Positions 26,201-33,870 of a stretch of 49,687 nucleotides of DNA are shown here, piece after piece. A program made the position numbers and the translations under genes. Position 1 is the stretch's first letter; each line of letters begins with the position of its first letter. The notes below the pieces were generated by a model, which had not been told where the DNA came from, did not search any database, and saw only the letters and a program-made list of their open reading frames with translations. This DNA is from Vampirovibrionales bacterium. GTDB lineage: Bacteria; Cyanobacteriota; Vampirovibrionia; Vampirovibrionales; Vampirovibrionaceae. Location: NCBI GenBank assembly GCA_029866025.1, contig JARXAD010000002.1, positions 1 to 49,687 of the forward strand, in the 5' to 3' direction.

Positions 26201-29200
26201 ATTATCTTAACGGGCTCTGCCGATATTAATGCGACAGGGAATAGTTTAAACAATGTGCTGACAGGCAATAGTGGCAATAACACCTTAACCGGTGGGGCAG
26301 GGAACGATACTTATAGTATTCAGAATGCTGGCGACACGGTTGTGGAGGCTGCCAGCCAAGGGACCGATACCGTTCAGACGGCCATGGATTATACCTTAGG
26401 CGCCAATGTGGAAAATTTAGTGTTGCTGGGCACTGCCAATGTTTCTGGCACAGGCAATAGTTTGGCCAACCAAATCCTGGGGAATAGCGGCAATAACATT
26501 TTGAATGGGGGAGCTGGAAATGATACCCTTATTGGCGGCAAAGGGAACGACACCTACGTTGTGGATAGTGCTTACGATGTGGTCACCGAACTCGCCAATG
26601 AAGGGGTGGATCTTGTTCAAAGCAGTGTGGCATACACCTTAGGTGATTATGTTGAAAATCTGACCTTGACGGGGACCGCCAGTGTCGGCGGCACCGGTAA
26701 TACGTATGGCAATAGTATTACTGGCAACAGTGGTAATAATACGCTCAGCGGCCTTGCAGGGAACGACACGTTGGATGGGGGTGCCGGGGCGGATACTCTG
26801 ATTGGCGGCACCGGCGATGATACCTTTGTCGTGGATAACGCCAGTGATATCGTTACCGAGAATGGGGGCGAAGGCGATGATACCGTCATCAGTTCACTCA
26901 CCTACACACTGGGCAATTACCTCGAGCATTTAACCTTGAGCGGCACCGCCGCCATTAATGGAACAGGGAATGCTTGGCATAACAAATTGATAGGCAATGC
27001 AGCCAACAATACCTTAAGCGGCTTGGGTGGAAACGATACCTTGGACGGGGGCGAGGGGGCGGATACCCTGATTGGCGGCACCGGCGATGATATTTATGTA
27101 GTCGATAATAGCAATGATGTGGTGACCGAAGCGGCCAATGAGGGCTCTGATACCGTTCAATCCAGCATTAACTATACTCTTGGTTCAAACGTAGAAACTT
27201 TAATTTTAACGAACCTCAGCAGCATTAGTGGAACCGGAAACACGCTCAACAATGTCTTGGTGGGGAATAGTGCCGATAACGTCCTCGATGGTGGGAGCGG
27301 TCTTGATATTCTCATGGCGGGAGCAGGCAATGATACCTACGTCGTGGATAGTGTTTACGATCGTGTGATTGAAAAAACCGATGAAGGCACGAGTGATACG
27401 GTTCGCTCCAGCGTCTCATGGACCTTGTCCGATACGGTCGAGAATCTTATTTTAACGGGCGATGCCCTTCTGGATGGTACCGGCAATGCCTTTGATAACA
27501 TTCTGGTGGGCAATACAGCTTCGAACGTATTAACCGGTGGGCTCGGCAATGATATTTTAGACGGTAAAGGGGGGAGCGATACACTCATTGGGGGGCTGGG
27601 TAACGATACCTACTGGACCGATACGGCTTTGGATAGCATTATCGAGAATGCGGATGAAGGCTTGGATACGGTTCGCGCCACCAGCTCCTATGCCTTAGGC
27701 GCCAACCTCGAAAATCTAACGTTGGACGGCTTACAAGCCATTCAAGGCATGGGAAATGAACTGGATAACGTCATTACAGGTAGCGTTGCCAGCAACTTAC
27801 TCGAAGGCGGTGCAGGTAATGATCGCTACGTCTTTGAAGGCAATAGTTTTGGTGCCGATACCATTGTGGATACATCCGGCAATGACACCCTGGACTTTTC
27901 TTCGATCGCCACAGGCCTGACGGTAGATTTGGCCTCAGGCCGCTATCTGTCAGCCAGTGCCAATAGCCAAAAACGGCTGCCCACTTTTGCCGGAGCCGAT
28001 GGTTCAACCAGTCTCGCCGATTTCTTTGGCAACGCGTGGACATTGACAGGCGCCAGTACGTTACAAAGTGCAACGCCATGGAAAACCGGTGAAAAATACA
28101 TTCGTTTTGCTGGCACAAGTAGCTATCTTCGCACCACCGGTGTGTCCCTCACCGAAAATCAATTTACCATCCGCTGGAAACATCGTCTGGATGACGCGAC
28201 CACTTCCAAACACCTTTTGTACGGAGCCGGAAGCAACACCCCATCCATTGAAGTTGAACAGGCCAATGGCAAACTCTATCTGTACCTGTCTTCCAATGGC
28301 AGTACCTGGGATATTGCCAATGGGGTTCAAGGCAGCAAAGTTTTTAGCAGCAATACCTGGTATGACTTGGAACTGGCATATTCAAGCACTGCCGGTTATG
28401 TGTTGTATGTGGATGGCGTCGCTGATACCGGCACTTCCAATACAGCTAAAATTTACAATACCGGTACCTTAACCTTTAATGCCTTTCATAACGGCACTTA
28501 TTCACAACCGGGCATGGTCGCTGACATTTATGTGAATAACGGAGAGCTCCTGCATGCAGGGAATTTTACCCCCGAATCCACCTCATCTTTGGTGAATTTT
28601 GGGGCCGTCCCTGAAGTGACGTGGAATGGTAGCACGATTGAGAATGTACTCGGCGGGCTCGGTAACGACACACTCACCGGTACCAGTGGTGCTAACCTCT
28701 TAGCGGGTGGCCAAGGCAATGACACCTTAGACGGTCAAGGCGGCGATGACACCTACCGTTTTGGCAGTGGCTTTGGCACCGATACCATTACCGATAGCAG
28801 TGGTTCGGACACCCTTGATTTGAGTGGTTTTACGGCTGGCCTCACTGTGGCTTTAACAGCCACGTCTTTTACGGAAAGCGCGGGCAATACCGTGACATGG
28901 GCTGCCAATGCTCTTGAGAACCTCACGGGTGGCAGTGGCAACGACACGTTAACCGGCAATAGCAGTAACAATACGCTCATGGGTGGCAGTGGTAACGATA
29001 CCCTCATTACCAGCGCCGGGACCGATACCCTCAATGGCGGTGCTGATAACGATGTGTACCGTATTGCAACCAGTGCTGGCACCACCACTATTGTGGATAG
29101 CAGCGGTAAGGACACCTTGGACTTTAGTCTCTGGTCTTCAGCGGTTACGGCCAACTTAGCCACAACGAGTGTAACCCTTGGCAGTGACTCATTAGCCTGG

Positions 29201-32200
29201 AGCGCCAATGCTATCGAGAACCTTACGGGCGGCAGCGGTAATGATGTATTAAGCGGCAATGACGAGGATAACATCCTTGCCGGAGGTCGAGGCGCCGATA
29301 CCTTAACGGGCGGGGCGGGCAATGACCGATATGTGCTTGCCAATAACTTTGGCACGGATACTTTGACTGACAGTAGTGGCAATGACACCCTGGATGTCAG
29401 CGGTTTGGGTGGCAATTTAACCGTCGATCTGGGCACCACTCAATTTAGTAGTCCCGCCATCGATAACAATAAGCGATTGCCCCGCTTGATTGGTGCAGAC
29501 GGTACCAGCAGCTTTTCCGATTATTTTGGGGCCAGTTGGGCCTTAACGGGGAGTACCACCCTCCAGAGTGCGACACCTTGGACCAGTGGCGAAAAGCATT
29601 TGCGTTTTGCTGCTACAGGAAGCTATGCTCGTACCACCGGCGTGGATCTGAGTGGCGATCAATTCAGCATTCACTGGAAACAACGCTTTGATAACGCCGC
29701 AACCAATAAGCACTTATTGTATGGCGCCGGTGCCAACACGCCTTCGATTGAAATTGAGCAATACAACAGCAAGCTCTATTTATACCTCTCGTCTAATGGC
29801 AGCGGCTGGAACTTGGCCAATGGCACCATGGGAGCAACCACCTTTAGCAGCAATACTTGGTATGACTTCGAATTGACGTATTCGAATACGGCGGGTTATG
29901 TGCTGTATGTGGATGGCGTTGCAGATGTGAGTGTAGCCAGTACCACTAAAATTTATAATACAGGCACTTTAACCTTTAATGCCTTCCACAATGGCAGTTA
30001 TTCTCAGCCAGGGATGATTGCTGATATCTATGTTGGCAATGGCGAATTATTGCATACCGGTGCGTTTACGCCTTCCACTAGCTCGGCTTACACCCTCTAC
30101 GGAACCACCCAAACAGCGACTTGGGATGCGAATAACCTAGAAAACATCGTCGCCGGTACAGGTAACGATACGTTGTTAGGAAACGCTTTTGATAATAGCC
30201 TTACCGGGGGTAGTGGCAATGATGCGCTGGATGGAAAAGCTGGTAATGATACGTACCGCTTTGTTAGCGGGTTTGGCAACGATACCCTTGCCGATGTGAG
30301 TGGGTCTGATACCTTCGATTTCTCAGATCTCTCCACAACGCTGACGGTAAACTTAACTGGAACGAGCATGACGGAAAGTGCTGGCAATACCGTGACGTGG
30401 GCTTCGGGTGTGATGGAGAATGTCACGAGTGGGAGTGGCAATGATACTCTCACCGGAAATAGCAGCGCGAATGCCTTAAGCGGTGGGGCTGGCAACGATC
30501 TTCTGACGGGTGGGGCTGGGAATGACGCATTGAACGGCGGAGCAGGCAATGACACGTACACCTTCGCCAGTGGATTTGGGTCCGACACGCTAACGGATTC
30601 GGACGGCGTCGACACACTGGATGTGAGTACGTTAACGACGGCTTTAGTCGTCAGTTTGGCCAGTGCCGGCTTTACGGAAAGCGCGGGCAATACCGTTTCC
30701 TGGACTGCGAATACCTTGGAGAATGTGATTTCTGGTTCGGGCAATGATACCTTAAGTGGATCCAGCAGTAGCAACGTGCTAACGGGTGGACTCGGCAATG
30801 ACACTCTAAACGGCAGCTTGGGTCAGGATATTTTAGATGGTGGCGCCGGTAACGACAGTTATGTCTTTACCAACGATTTCTATGTCACCACACTGCAAGA
30901 CAGCGCTGGGAACGATACGATTGATCTGTCGGCCATGACCACCAATGTCCAATTAAACTTATCCGGAAATAATTTTATTGATGCAACCGGTCATGCCTTG
31001 CTGTGGACAGCCGGTAGCATTGAAAACCTTTCAACAGGGTCCGGTGCCGATACCCTCACCGGCAACAGTGGCGCGAATGCTCTAAAGGCTGGCAGCGGGA
31101 ATGACACGCTTATAAGCAGCGGTGGCAGCGACACCTATGAAGGTGAAGCCGGTGATGATACGTATCAAATCAAACGCGGTGTGGGCCAACTCTCGATCGC
31201 GGATAGCAGCGGTATCGATACTCTCGACTTGAGTGATTTTACGACGAACTTATCCGTTAATTTAAGCGCCAGCAGTGCGTCATTACCCATGTCTTCGCAA
31301 TCGGATAGCAGCAAGCGATTACTGGATTTTGCCCAACCCGATGGCACCACGACGTTGAACGATTGGTATGGCAATACGGTAACCACGAGCGGCACCGTGA
31401 GCATTCAAAGCAGCTCGGCTTGGGCCAGTGGCGAAAAGCACGCCACGTTGGCGACGAGTAGCTACGTCCGCACCACGGGTGTGAACCTGGGGGGCGATGC
31501 CTTTACGATTCGTTGGCGCCAGCGCTTTGATAACGCGGCGACCAACAAGCACTTATTGTATGGGGCCGGTACCAACACGCCTTCAATTGAAATTGAGCAA
31601 TACAATAGCAAGCTTAATTTGTATCTCTCGTCTAATGGTAGTAGCTGGAACGTCGCCTATGGCACAGCAGGAACAGCCACCCTGGCGTCCAATACATGGT
31701 ACGACTTAGAATTAAGCTATTCGGTGGCAACGGGGTACAAACTGTATGTAAATGGTGTGGCTGATATTACCGTCGCTAATACGGCCAAGGTTTATAACAC
31801 AGGCACTCTAACCTTTAATGCCTTTTACAACGGTACGTATTCGCAACCGGGCGCTATTGCCGATGTGTATGTGAATACCACCGAGCAACTCCACAGCAGC
31901 AATTTCACCCCTGCCACAACCAGCCAAGTGGCTCAAAGCCCCAGTATTTTAAGCTACACCGCTAACAGCCTCGAGAACCTTATTTTAGGCAGTGGCAATG
32001 ACACCTTAATCGGTACGAGCAGCGCCAACCATTTAACGGGTGGCACGGGGAATGACACCCTACAGGGGGGTGCCGGTAACGATACCTACCATTTCGCTCT
32101 TGGCGATGGGCTGGATACGGTACAAGAGAACGACAGCACGAATGGTAATGTAGACGTGGTAAAACTAGAGAGCAGTATCGGGAAAAACATTGTTGCCGTA

Positions 32201-32464
32201 TGGCTTAATGGTGGCAATTTGGAGATTGGTTATACCAACAACACCACCGATAAAATCACTCTCCAAAATCAAACCACAGAAGCCTCTACAGTAGAACGTG
32301 TCGAGCTTAGTACCGGAGAGTTTATGACTCACACCGAAATCAATCAGTTGATTCAAGACATGACCACCTACGCCACTGGCCAAGGCATTACCTTAACCAA
32401 CCTTGAGGATGTGAAAGCCAATGCCAACGTGATGGCCTTGGTCAGTACGGCGTGGCATAGTTAA
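17258..32464 (+). CDS. Giant RTX repeat protein (5068 aa), probable type I-secreted adhesin or toxin
   Basis: Residues 1-93 match the truncated copies upstream. Residues 90-145 are Gly/Ala-rich and hydrophobic (ISSVVGNAGSLAITTGLTVG ... AVVGIAAKIVI), a possible membrane-active segment. At about 340-520 comes an FrpC-like region (PPLVIDLDGDGVETI, WDLNGKIETVEEQFG). From about 750 onward there are hemolysin-type nonapeptides (GNDTLDGGAGADTLVGG). Residues 930-3500 hold 33 tandem units built on VENLTLTG-INATGN-LTGNSGNNTL-GNDTYVVD-EGTDTVQSS. Three LamG-like domains lie between later RTX blocks. The C-terminal ~120 residues (VVKLESSIG ... INQLIQDM ... ALVSTAWHS) look like a T1SS signal. There is no N-terminal signal peptide. 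The exporter genes follow 50 bases downstream. It is either an adhesin or a toxin; no catalytic domain is recognised. Confidence 0.92.
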   Translation: MPVTSAREIADYSKNKFSEEIANLTSKQGIDKAVIQAPIIWTGKIAGIENIGRLANVSNTATRTFSSLATQGVVISLPAYAIDWAYQVTTEGTVQGTISSVVGNAGSLAITTGLTVGLGTTMPAVVFTAVVGIAAKIVIDRAIDAGFENQDEMSKAVRDALNIVLSESDEIIGDVAKQLGKTKDDIYKAMQKNSKNLVRDPKFNPNYDPTSVNKATSNAVGKLVAAGSNVTGANNKPMDFKPVPPKGGASTNTTQDIQKGMPALPVQKVVVKKKVVQKSSGGFFGFLKKIVRVLVEFVTSGTINRDGATETLSYTIPQNNSPKELDGYEKSVSGKYYINGVAYPPLVIDLDGDGVETISYQESKAVFDVFNDGFAEKTSWVSKDDALLVADWDLNGKIETVEEQFGYLDEGGFAELARLDENGDLLVDGADPLSTYLRVWQDANEDGITDAGELKTLAEAGIASVSLVTQQENYLNNGNRVFESASFTKTNGTTGNVYDVAFVTTPAQSIQTGDVSIDLDLLGTPFLLGQGRVSDLIVAASSNDVLKTLVLDLASEPNAFVIYQQMNALLATWAGVDSIGDTASGTQDAGLIAFVSEYLAVDFSTDLANTANYYDTVVAVYNTLKEKLFVDFIVQAPAGDAFDIVYQPVTDSYELGEAAYLQLVQQLTDPQQAAASFVITRVLSNAGQLNLSKLHNAIETYGFGDVLLHSLDNTTPFVSLDVNGNGVGTSGNDVLLPLNAAGGTWQGLGGDDFIVSTKGNDTLEGGSGNDTYVLDAFSGTDTIIDSAGILDTLLLGDGITKETLVLSRSGNNLVLSVEAGIFASIQDWFITPSIETIRFATGEWLTSADISAMTETIIGSNSSETLVGNNYANSINGLGGNDSLVGGAGNDTLDGGTGADQLSGGTGNDLYVVDNTSDTVIEGDNAGLDTLQSSVSFVLPTHVENIELTGTGDINATGNAQDNRLTGNSGANILTGGLGDDTYVVDALDTVVEATNEGTDTVESAATYTLGNNLENLTLTDSAAVNGSGNSLDNVLTGNSGVNTLAGGAGNDTYIVQNTADVVVESAAEGTDTIQSSVSYTLSANVENLVLTGSDAINATGNSLDNRLTGNSGVNTLAGGIGNDTYVVQNANDVVVENTGEGTDAVESFVSYTLSENIEQLSLVGTGDKDGTGNSSNNTLYGNSGVNRLDGGAGADTMAGVWGDDTYVVDHASDVVTEAAGEGTDTIESSVTYTLSSNVENLILTGGSDLNAAGNSLNNRLTGNAGTNLLTGGLGDDTYVIQNTTDTVTEAASEGTDTIESSVSYTLGSNVENLILTGGSDLNATGNSLNNRLTGNAGSNLLTGGLGDDTYVIQNTTDTVTEAASEGTDTIESSVSYTLGSNVENLTLTGSSDLNATGNTASNIVRGNSGHNTLDGGSGADLLIGGSGNDLYLVDNLGDVIQEAASEGLDTVQSSVTYTLADFVENLTLTGSGALGAVGNSYQNELTGNSGNNTLYGMAGDDTLDGGAGSDTLVGGQGNDTYKTDAGDTVIELSNEGLDTVESSTTTTLSANVENLTLTGSSTIDGTGNALNNVLTGNSAANTLTGGAGDDTYLIDATDTVVENANEGTDTIQTANTTTLSANIENLVLTGTSAIHGTGNASANSLIGNSGNNTLSGLGGDDVLDGGEGADSLSGGLGNDRYVVDNVGDTVTELSGEGTDTVQAQVSFTLGNNIENLELVGQGNINAVGNTLSNTLTGNDGNNTLDGSGGADTFIGKEGNDVYIVDNVGDSVTELAGEGVDTVQSTITYSLSDFVENLTLTGSAIIQGQGNAFDNILIGNTANNTLTGLAGNDTLDGGAGTDTLVGGLGNDLYKVDSLSDVVTELANEGTDTVESSTSYTLSTNVENLTLIGSSHTVGTGNDLDNVLTGNSGDNTLTGLGGNDTLDGGAGADTLVGGAGNDRYGVDNTSDVVTELLNEGMDTIVSSVSLTLGNNLENLTLTGEENLSGTGNSDANQLLGNVGENTLTGLGGNDTLDGGAGADTLVGGTGNDLYGVDNVGDVVTELIGEGTDTVMSSISYALGDYVENLTLVGTDSLSATGNALDNVIKGNSGNNRLMSGLGHDTVMGGAGNDTYVVDSTDDVIIELQDEGIDTVEASVSAALAAHVENIVLTGSNAINATGNLFANTLTGNDGTNILMGLDGNDTYIVQNTSDTIIENVDEGTDSVESSVTYTLANHIENLTLTGDSAINATGNALNNVLTGNRAANTLSGGAGNDTYIVDSLDTVVENTGEGTDTVQADFSYTLGSNIENLLLTGFDDVNGTGNTLNNTLTGNSHNNILDGGAGNDILVGGKGNDTYRIDTTSDGVTELLNEGTDTVESSVTYTLGSNLENLTLTGSGAINATGNTLDNVLTGNSAANTLTGGTGNDTYVIDALDTVLEAAASGTDTVQAGFSYTLASNLENLTLTGSGAINATGNTLDNVLTGNSAANTLTGGTGNDTYVIDALDTVVEAAASGTDTVQAGFSYTLGSNLENLTLTGSGAINATGNTLDNVLTGNSAANTLTGGTGNDTYVVDALDTIVENASEGTDTVQAGFSYTLGSNLENLTLTGSSAINATGNALNNTLTGNSGDNRLDGGTGADTLAGGLGNDVYTVDNTSDLITENVNEGTDTIESSVAYTLGANVENLTLTGSSAINATGNSLNNRLTGNSGTNTLSGGTGNDTYAIQNTTDVVVENVSEGTDTIESSVTYTLGANVENLTLTGLDAINATGNTLDNILVGNAASNVLTGGLGNDTYVITDPFDTVVENANEGTDTLQTTLNTTLGTNIENLTLLGTEAINGTGNSADNVLVGNTATNVLRGDAGNDTLNGGAGADTLIGGTGNDTYIVDHLQEVVIESASEGTDLVQSSVSYTLSDNVENLTLTGTSGIRGTGNALNNVLTGNSAANRLDGGGGNDTLVGGAGNDTYVIDTAGDVVTENASEGTDTVETSLTYIAPSNVENIILTGSADINATGNSLNNVLTGNSGNNTLTGGAGNDTYSIQNAGDTVVEAASQGTDTVQTAMDYTLGANVENLVLLGTANVSGTGNSLANQILGNSGNNILNGGAGNDTLIGGKGNDTYVVDSAYDVVTELANEGVDLVQSSVAYTLGDYVENLTLTGTASVGGTGNTYGNSITGNSGNNTLSGLAGNDTLDGGAGADTLIGGTGDDTFVVDNASDIVTENGGEGDDTVISSLTYTLGNYLEHLTLSGTAAINGTGNAWHNKLIGNAANNTLSGLGGNDTLDGGEGADTLIGGTGDDIYVVDNSNDVVTEAANEGSDTVQSSINYTLGSNVETLILTNLSSISGTGNTLNNVLVGNSADNVLDGGSGLDILMAGAGNDTYVVDSVYDRVIEKTDEGTSDTVRSSVSWTLSDTVENLILTGDALLDGTGNAFDNILVGNTASNVLTGGLGNDILDGKGGSDTLIGGLGNDTYWTDTALDSIIENADEGLDTVRATSSYALGANLENLTLDGLQAIQGMGNELDNVITGSVASNLLEGGAGNDRYVFEGNSFGADTIVDTSGNDTLDFSSIATGLTVDLASGRYLSASANSQKRLPTFAGADGSTSLADFFGNAWTLTGASTLQSATPWKTGEKYIRFAGTSSYLRTTGVSLTENQFTIRWKHRLDDATTSKHLLYGAGSNTPSIEVEQANGKLYLYLSSNGSTWDIANGVQGSKVFSSNTWYDLELAYSSTAGYVLYVDGVADTGTSNTAKIYNTGTLTFNAFHNGTYSQPGMVADIYVNNGELLHAGNFTPESTSSLVNFGAVPEVTWNGSTIENVLGGLGNDTLTGTSGANLLAGGQGNDTLDGQGGDDTYRFGSGFGTDTITDSSGSDTLDLSGFTAGLTVALTATSFTESAGNTVTWAANALENLTGGSGNDTLTGNSSNNTLMGGSGNDTLITSAGTDTLNGGADNDVYRIATSAGTTTIVDSSGKDTLDFSLWSSAVTANLATTSVTLGSDSLAWSANAIENLTGGSGNDVLSGNDEDNILAGGRGADTLTGGAGNDRYVLANNFGTDTLTDSSGNDTLDVSGLGGNLTVDLGTTQFSSPAIDNNKRLPRLIGADGTSSFSDYFGASWALTGSTTLQSATPWTSGEKHLRFAATGSYARTTGVDLSGDQFSIHWKQRFDNAATNKHLLYGAGANTPSIEIEQYNSKLYLYLSSNGSGWNLANGTMGATTFSSNTWYDFELTYSNTAGYVLYVDGVADVSVASTTKIYNTGTLTFNAFHNGSYSQPGMIADIYVGNGELLHTGAFTPSTSSAYTLYGTTQTATWDANNLENIVAGTGNDTLLGNAFDNSLTGGSGNDALDGKAGNDTYRFVSGFGNDTLADVSGSDTFDFSDLSTTLTVNLTGTSMTESAGNTVTWASGVMENVTSGSGNDTLTGNSSANALSGGAGNDLLTGGAGNDALNGGAGNDTYTFASGFGSDTLTDSDGVDTLDVSTLTTALVVSLASAGFTESAGNTVSWTANTLENVISGSGNDTLSGSSSSNVLTGGLGNDTLNGSLGQDILDGGAGNDSYVFTNDFYVTTLQDSAGNDTIDLSAMTTNVQLNLSGNNFIDATGHALLWTAGSIENLSTGSGADTLTGNSGANALKAGSGNDTLISSGGSDTYEGEAGDDTYQIKRGVGQLSIADSSGIDTLDLSDFTTNLSVNLSASSASLPMSSQSDSSKRLLDFAQPDGTTTLNDWYGNTVTTSGTVSIQSSSAWASGEKHATLATSSYVRTTGVNLGGDAFTIRWRQRFDNAATNKHLLYGAGTNTPSIEIEQYNSKLNLYLSSNGSSWNVAYGTAGTATLASNTWYDLELSYSVATGYKLYVNGVADITVANTAKVYNTGTLTFNAFYNGTYSQPGAIADVYVNTTEQLHSSNFTPATTSQVAQSPSILSYTANSLENLILGSGNDTLIGTSSANHLTGGTGNDTLQGGAGNDTYHFALGDGLDTVQENDSTNGNVDVVKLESSIGKNIVAVWLNGGNLEIGYTNNTTDKITLQNQTTEASTVERVELSTGEFMTHTEINQLIQDMTTYATGQGITLTNLEDVKANANVMALVSTAWHS
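20060..27800 (+). repeat. 33 tandem 71-90-residue RTX/beta-roll repeats
   Basis: I counted 33 occurrences of the VEN/LEN/IEN-LTLTG-type core followed by xGTGN/NATGN and LTGNSG. The basic unit is 71-72 codons (213-216 bp); longer units insert an extra LDGGAGADTLVGG block. Two runs are nearly identical at the DNA level: units starting about 20965, 21181 and 21397 (216-bp period), and about 24361, 24574 and 24787 (213-bp period). Recent local expansion is likely, and copy number is probably variable. Confidence 0.85.
27970..28580 (+). other. LamG/concanavalin-like domain 1 of the giant RTX protein
   Basis: About 200 residues from KRLPTFAGADG to NFTPES. The pattern is that of a LamG-type jelly roll: RTTGVSLTENQFTIRWKHR, LYLYLSSNGSTWD, SSNTWYDLELAYSSTAGY, VLYVDGVAD. 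Such domains often bind glycans or ligands. It is homologous to the two copies downstream. Confidence 0.7.
29468..30085 (+). other. LamG/concanavalin-like domain 2 of the giant RTX protein
   Basis: Second copy (KRLPRLIGADGTSS ... AFTPSTSS). Closest to copy 3 in the central part (RFDNAATNKHLLYGAG, SIEIEQYNSKLYLYLSS). It is bounded on both sides by GNDTL-type RTX segments. Confidence 0.7.
31310..31923 (+). other. LamG/concanavalin-like domain 3 of the giant RTX protein
   Basis: Third copy (KRLLDFAQPDGTTT ... NFTPATTS). The central part is nearly identical to copy 2, while the first 60 residues differ. It lies about 180 residues before the C-terminus, so it would be among the first parts of the chain to leave the cell during type I export. 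Confidence 0.7.
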
Positions 32465-32514
32465 CCGTTACGGTAAACTAATAACGGTTGAATCTGTTTT
32501 CTTGAAACACTGTC

Positions 32515-33867
32515 ATGGCCCTCCTAAAAAACCTTATCCAGTACCAACGGCTATTCGACCCAATAGCCTGTCTCGTGCTGATGATTGTCTTGTTATTTAA
32601 CGCTTCTCTTGCCTACTCAGAAGGTGCCGACCGTATCCAACTCACGTGGGACACCGTTCTCGCTCAAGCAATAGAAGCCTCGTTTGATCGAAAACTGGCC
32701 GAAACGGACGTGGCCATTAGTCGAAAAGAACAAGCTATCGTAAAAGCCGACTATTTACCCAGTATTCAAGGGCGCTTTGCCACCGAGTATCAAAAAGATC
32801 TGGATAATACAGGCTTTCAACCCGTAGTCTCGGTGGGCAATACGGTCTTACCGACGGGTACGCGCTACCAAACTTCGGCAGGGCTTTCAGGGCAAATCAC
32901 GCTGGTGGATTTTGGGGAACGACGGGCCAAGCGTTTGAGTGCTCGCAGTGAAACGGCCCGCCAGGAGGCGAAGCTGGCAGAGGCCATTAAGCTCACACGC
33001 CTTAGAGCCCTAGAAACCTATAAACAGGCTTTCGTTGCCTTTCAACAATGGGAATACCAACAACGACTGGTTCCCTTGCATCAACAACTGTATGGCATTA
33101 GTAAACGTCTGTCAGATGCCGGTGTTATTTCCAAAATTCAGTTGGCCGATGATGCCATTGCACTGGCGCAACGGCTAAGTGATGTGGAAAAAGCAAAGCA
33201 AGACTGGGTCGAAGCCTTGGGCCCCTTACGCCTGTTAACGTTGCAGCCTTATGATCCCGAGAATATCGCCTTGACGGGATTTACCGAGATAACGGCTCCA
33301 ATTCAATTGGCCACCGCTCAGCAGCCGGAAGTGCAAGCCCTTGGCTTTGAGATTGAAAAGAAGCGGCGTGAACAAGCCTCTATTCGAAGCCAACTGCTAC
33401 CTAAAGTCAGCAGTTATTCTAGCTACAGCCTCTATGGGGCCAATGCCACGCGTTGGGCAGGGTCTGTCAGCAACTTACAACAGCGCCTCTGGACCTTGGG
33501 GATTTCGGTTCAGCTTCCTATTACCGATACGGTGCGCACCACACTGGAAAGCCAACGGGCCCAGTTGCAAATCGATCGTCTGACCCTTGAAAAAGCAAAA
33601 AAAGAAACCGAACTCCAACAACAATGGGATAGCGCTCAATGGCAGGCGAATCAACTTGACGTCCAGCAAGGGACTCAAGCCACACTTCTGTCTGAAACAG
33701 GGATGAAAGAGGCGATGTTATCCCTCCTGAGTGATGAACAACTCATTGAGCGTAGTACGGTCATTCGTCAACATCTAGAAATTCTCAAGCGTCAAGGCGA
33801 TGCTGAGTTACTCCGAGCCGAAAAGGCAGCCAATGCCATTCAACGTCAACTATTGGCGGGAGGATAA
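32515..33867 (+). CDS. TolC-family outer-membrane channel of the type I secretion system
   Basis: 450 residues with a signal/anchor segment at about 15-38 (PIACLVLMIVLLFNASLAYS). The two repeated halves typical of TolC-type outer-membrane efflux proteins follow: long amphipathic coiled helices (ETDVAISRKEQAIVKADYLPSIQ and the later TLESQRAQLQIDRLTLEKAKK) and short beta segments (TSAGLSGQITLVDFG, WTLGISVQLPIT). It follows the giant RTX gene by 50 bases and precedes hlyB by 3 bases, so it is almost certainly the outer-membrane component dedicated to that substrate. The start has no strong ribosome site. Confidence 0.9.
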   Translation: MALLKNLIQYQRLFDPIACLVLMIVLLFNASLAYSEGADRIQLTWDTVLAQAIEASFDRKLAETDVAISRKEQAIVKADYLPSIQGRFATEYQKDLDNTGFQPVVSVGNTVLPTGTRYQTSAGLSGQITLVDFGERRAKRLSARSETARQEAKLAEAIKLTRLRALETYKQAFVAFQQWEYQQRLVPLHQQLYGISKRLSDAGVISKIQLADDAIALAQRLSDVEKAKQDWVEALGPLRLLTLQPYDPENIALTGFTEITAPIQLATAQQPEVQALGFEIEKKRREQASIRSQLLPKVSSYSSYSLYGANATRWAGSVSNLQQRLWTLGISVQLPITDTVRTTLESQRAQLQIDRLTLEKAKKETELQQQWDSAQWQANQLDVQQGTQATLLSETGMKEAMLSLLSDEQLIERSTVIRQHLEILKRQGDAELLRAEKAANAIQRQLLAGG

Positions 33868-33870
33868 CGA

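Noticed and set aside
28753-30804. Long minus-strand frames of 228 and 235 residues within the RTX gene
   Set aside because: Low-complexity serine/proline/valine-rich antisense readings of GNDTL-type repeats, with no independent start signals.
17258-32464. Possible CRISPR array or satellite DNA because of regular repeats
   Set aside because: Repeats are in-frame protein-coding units of 71-90 codons with variable positions, not short identical repeats with unique spacers. I saw no CRISPR array anywhere in the window.
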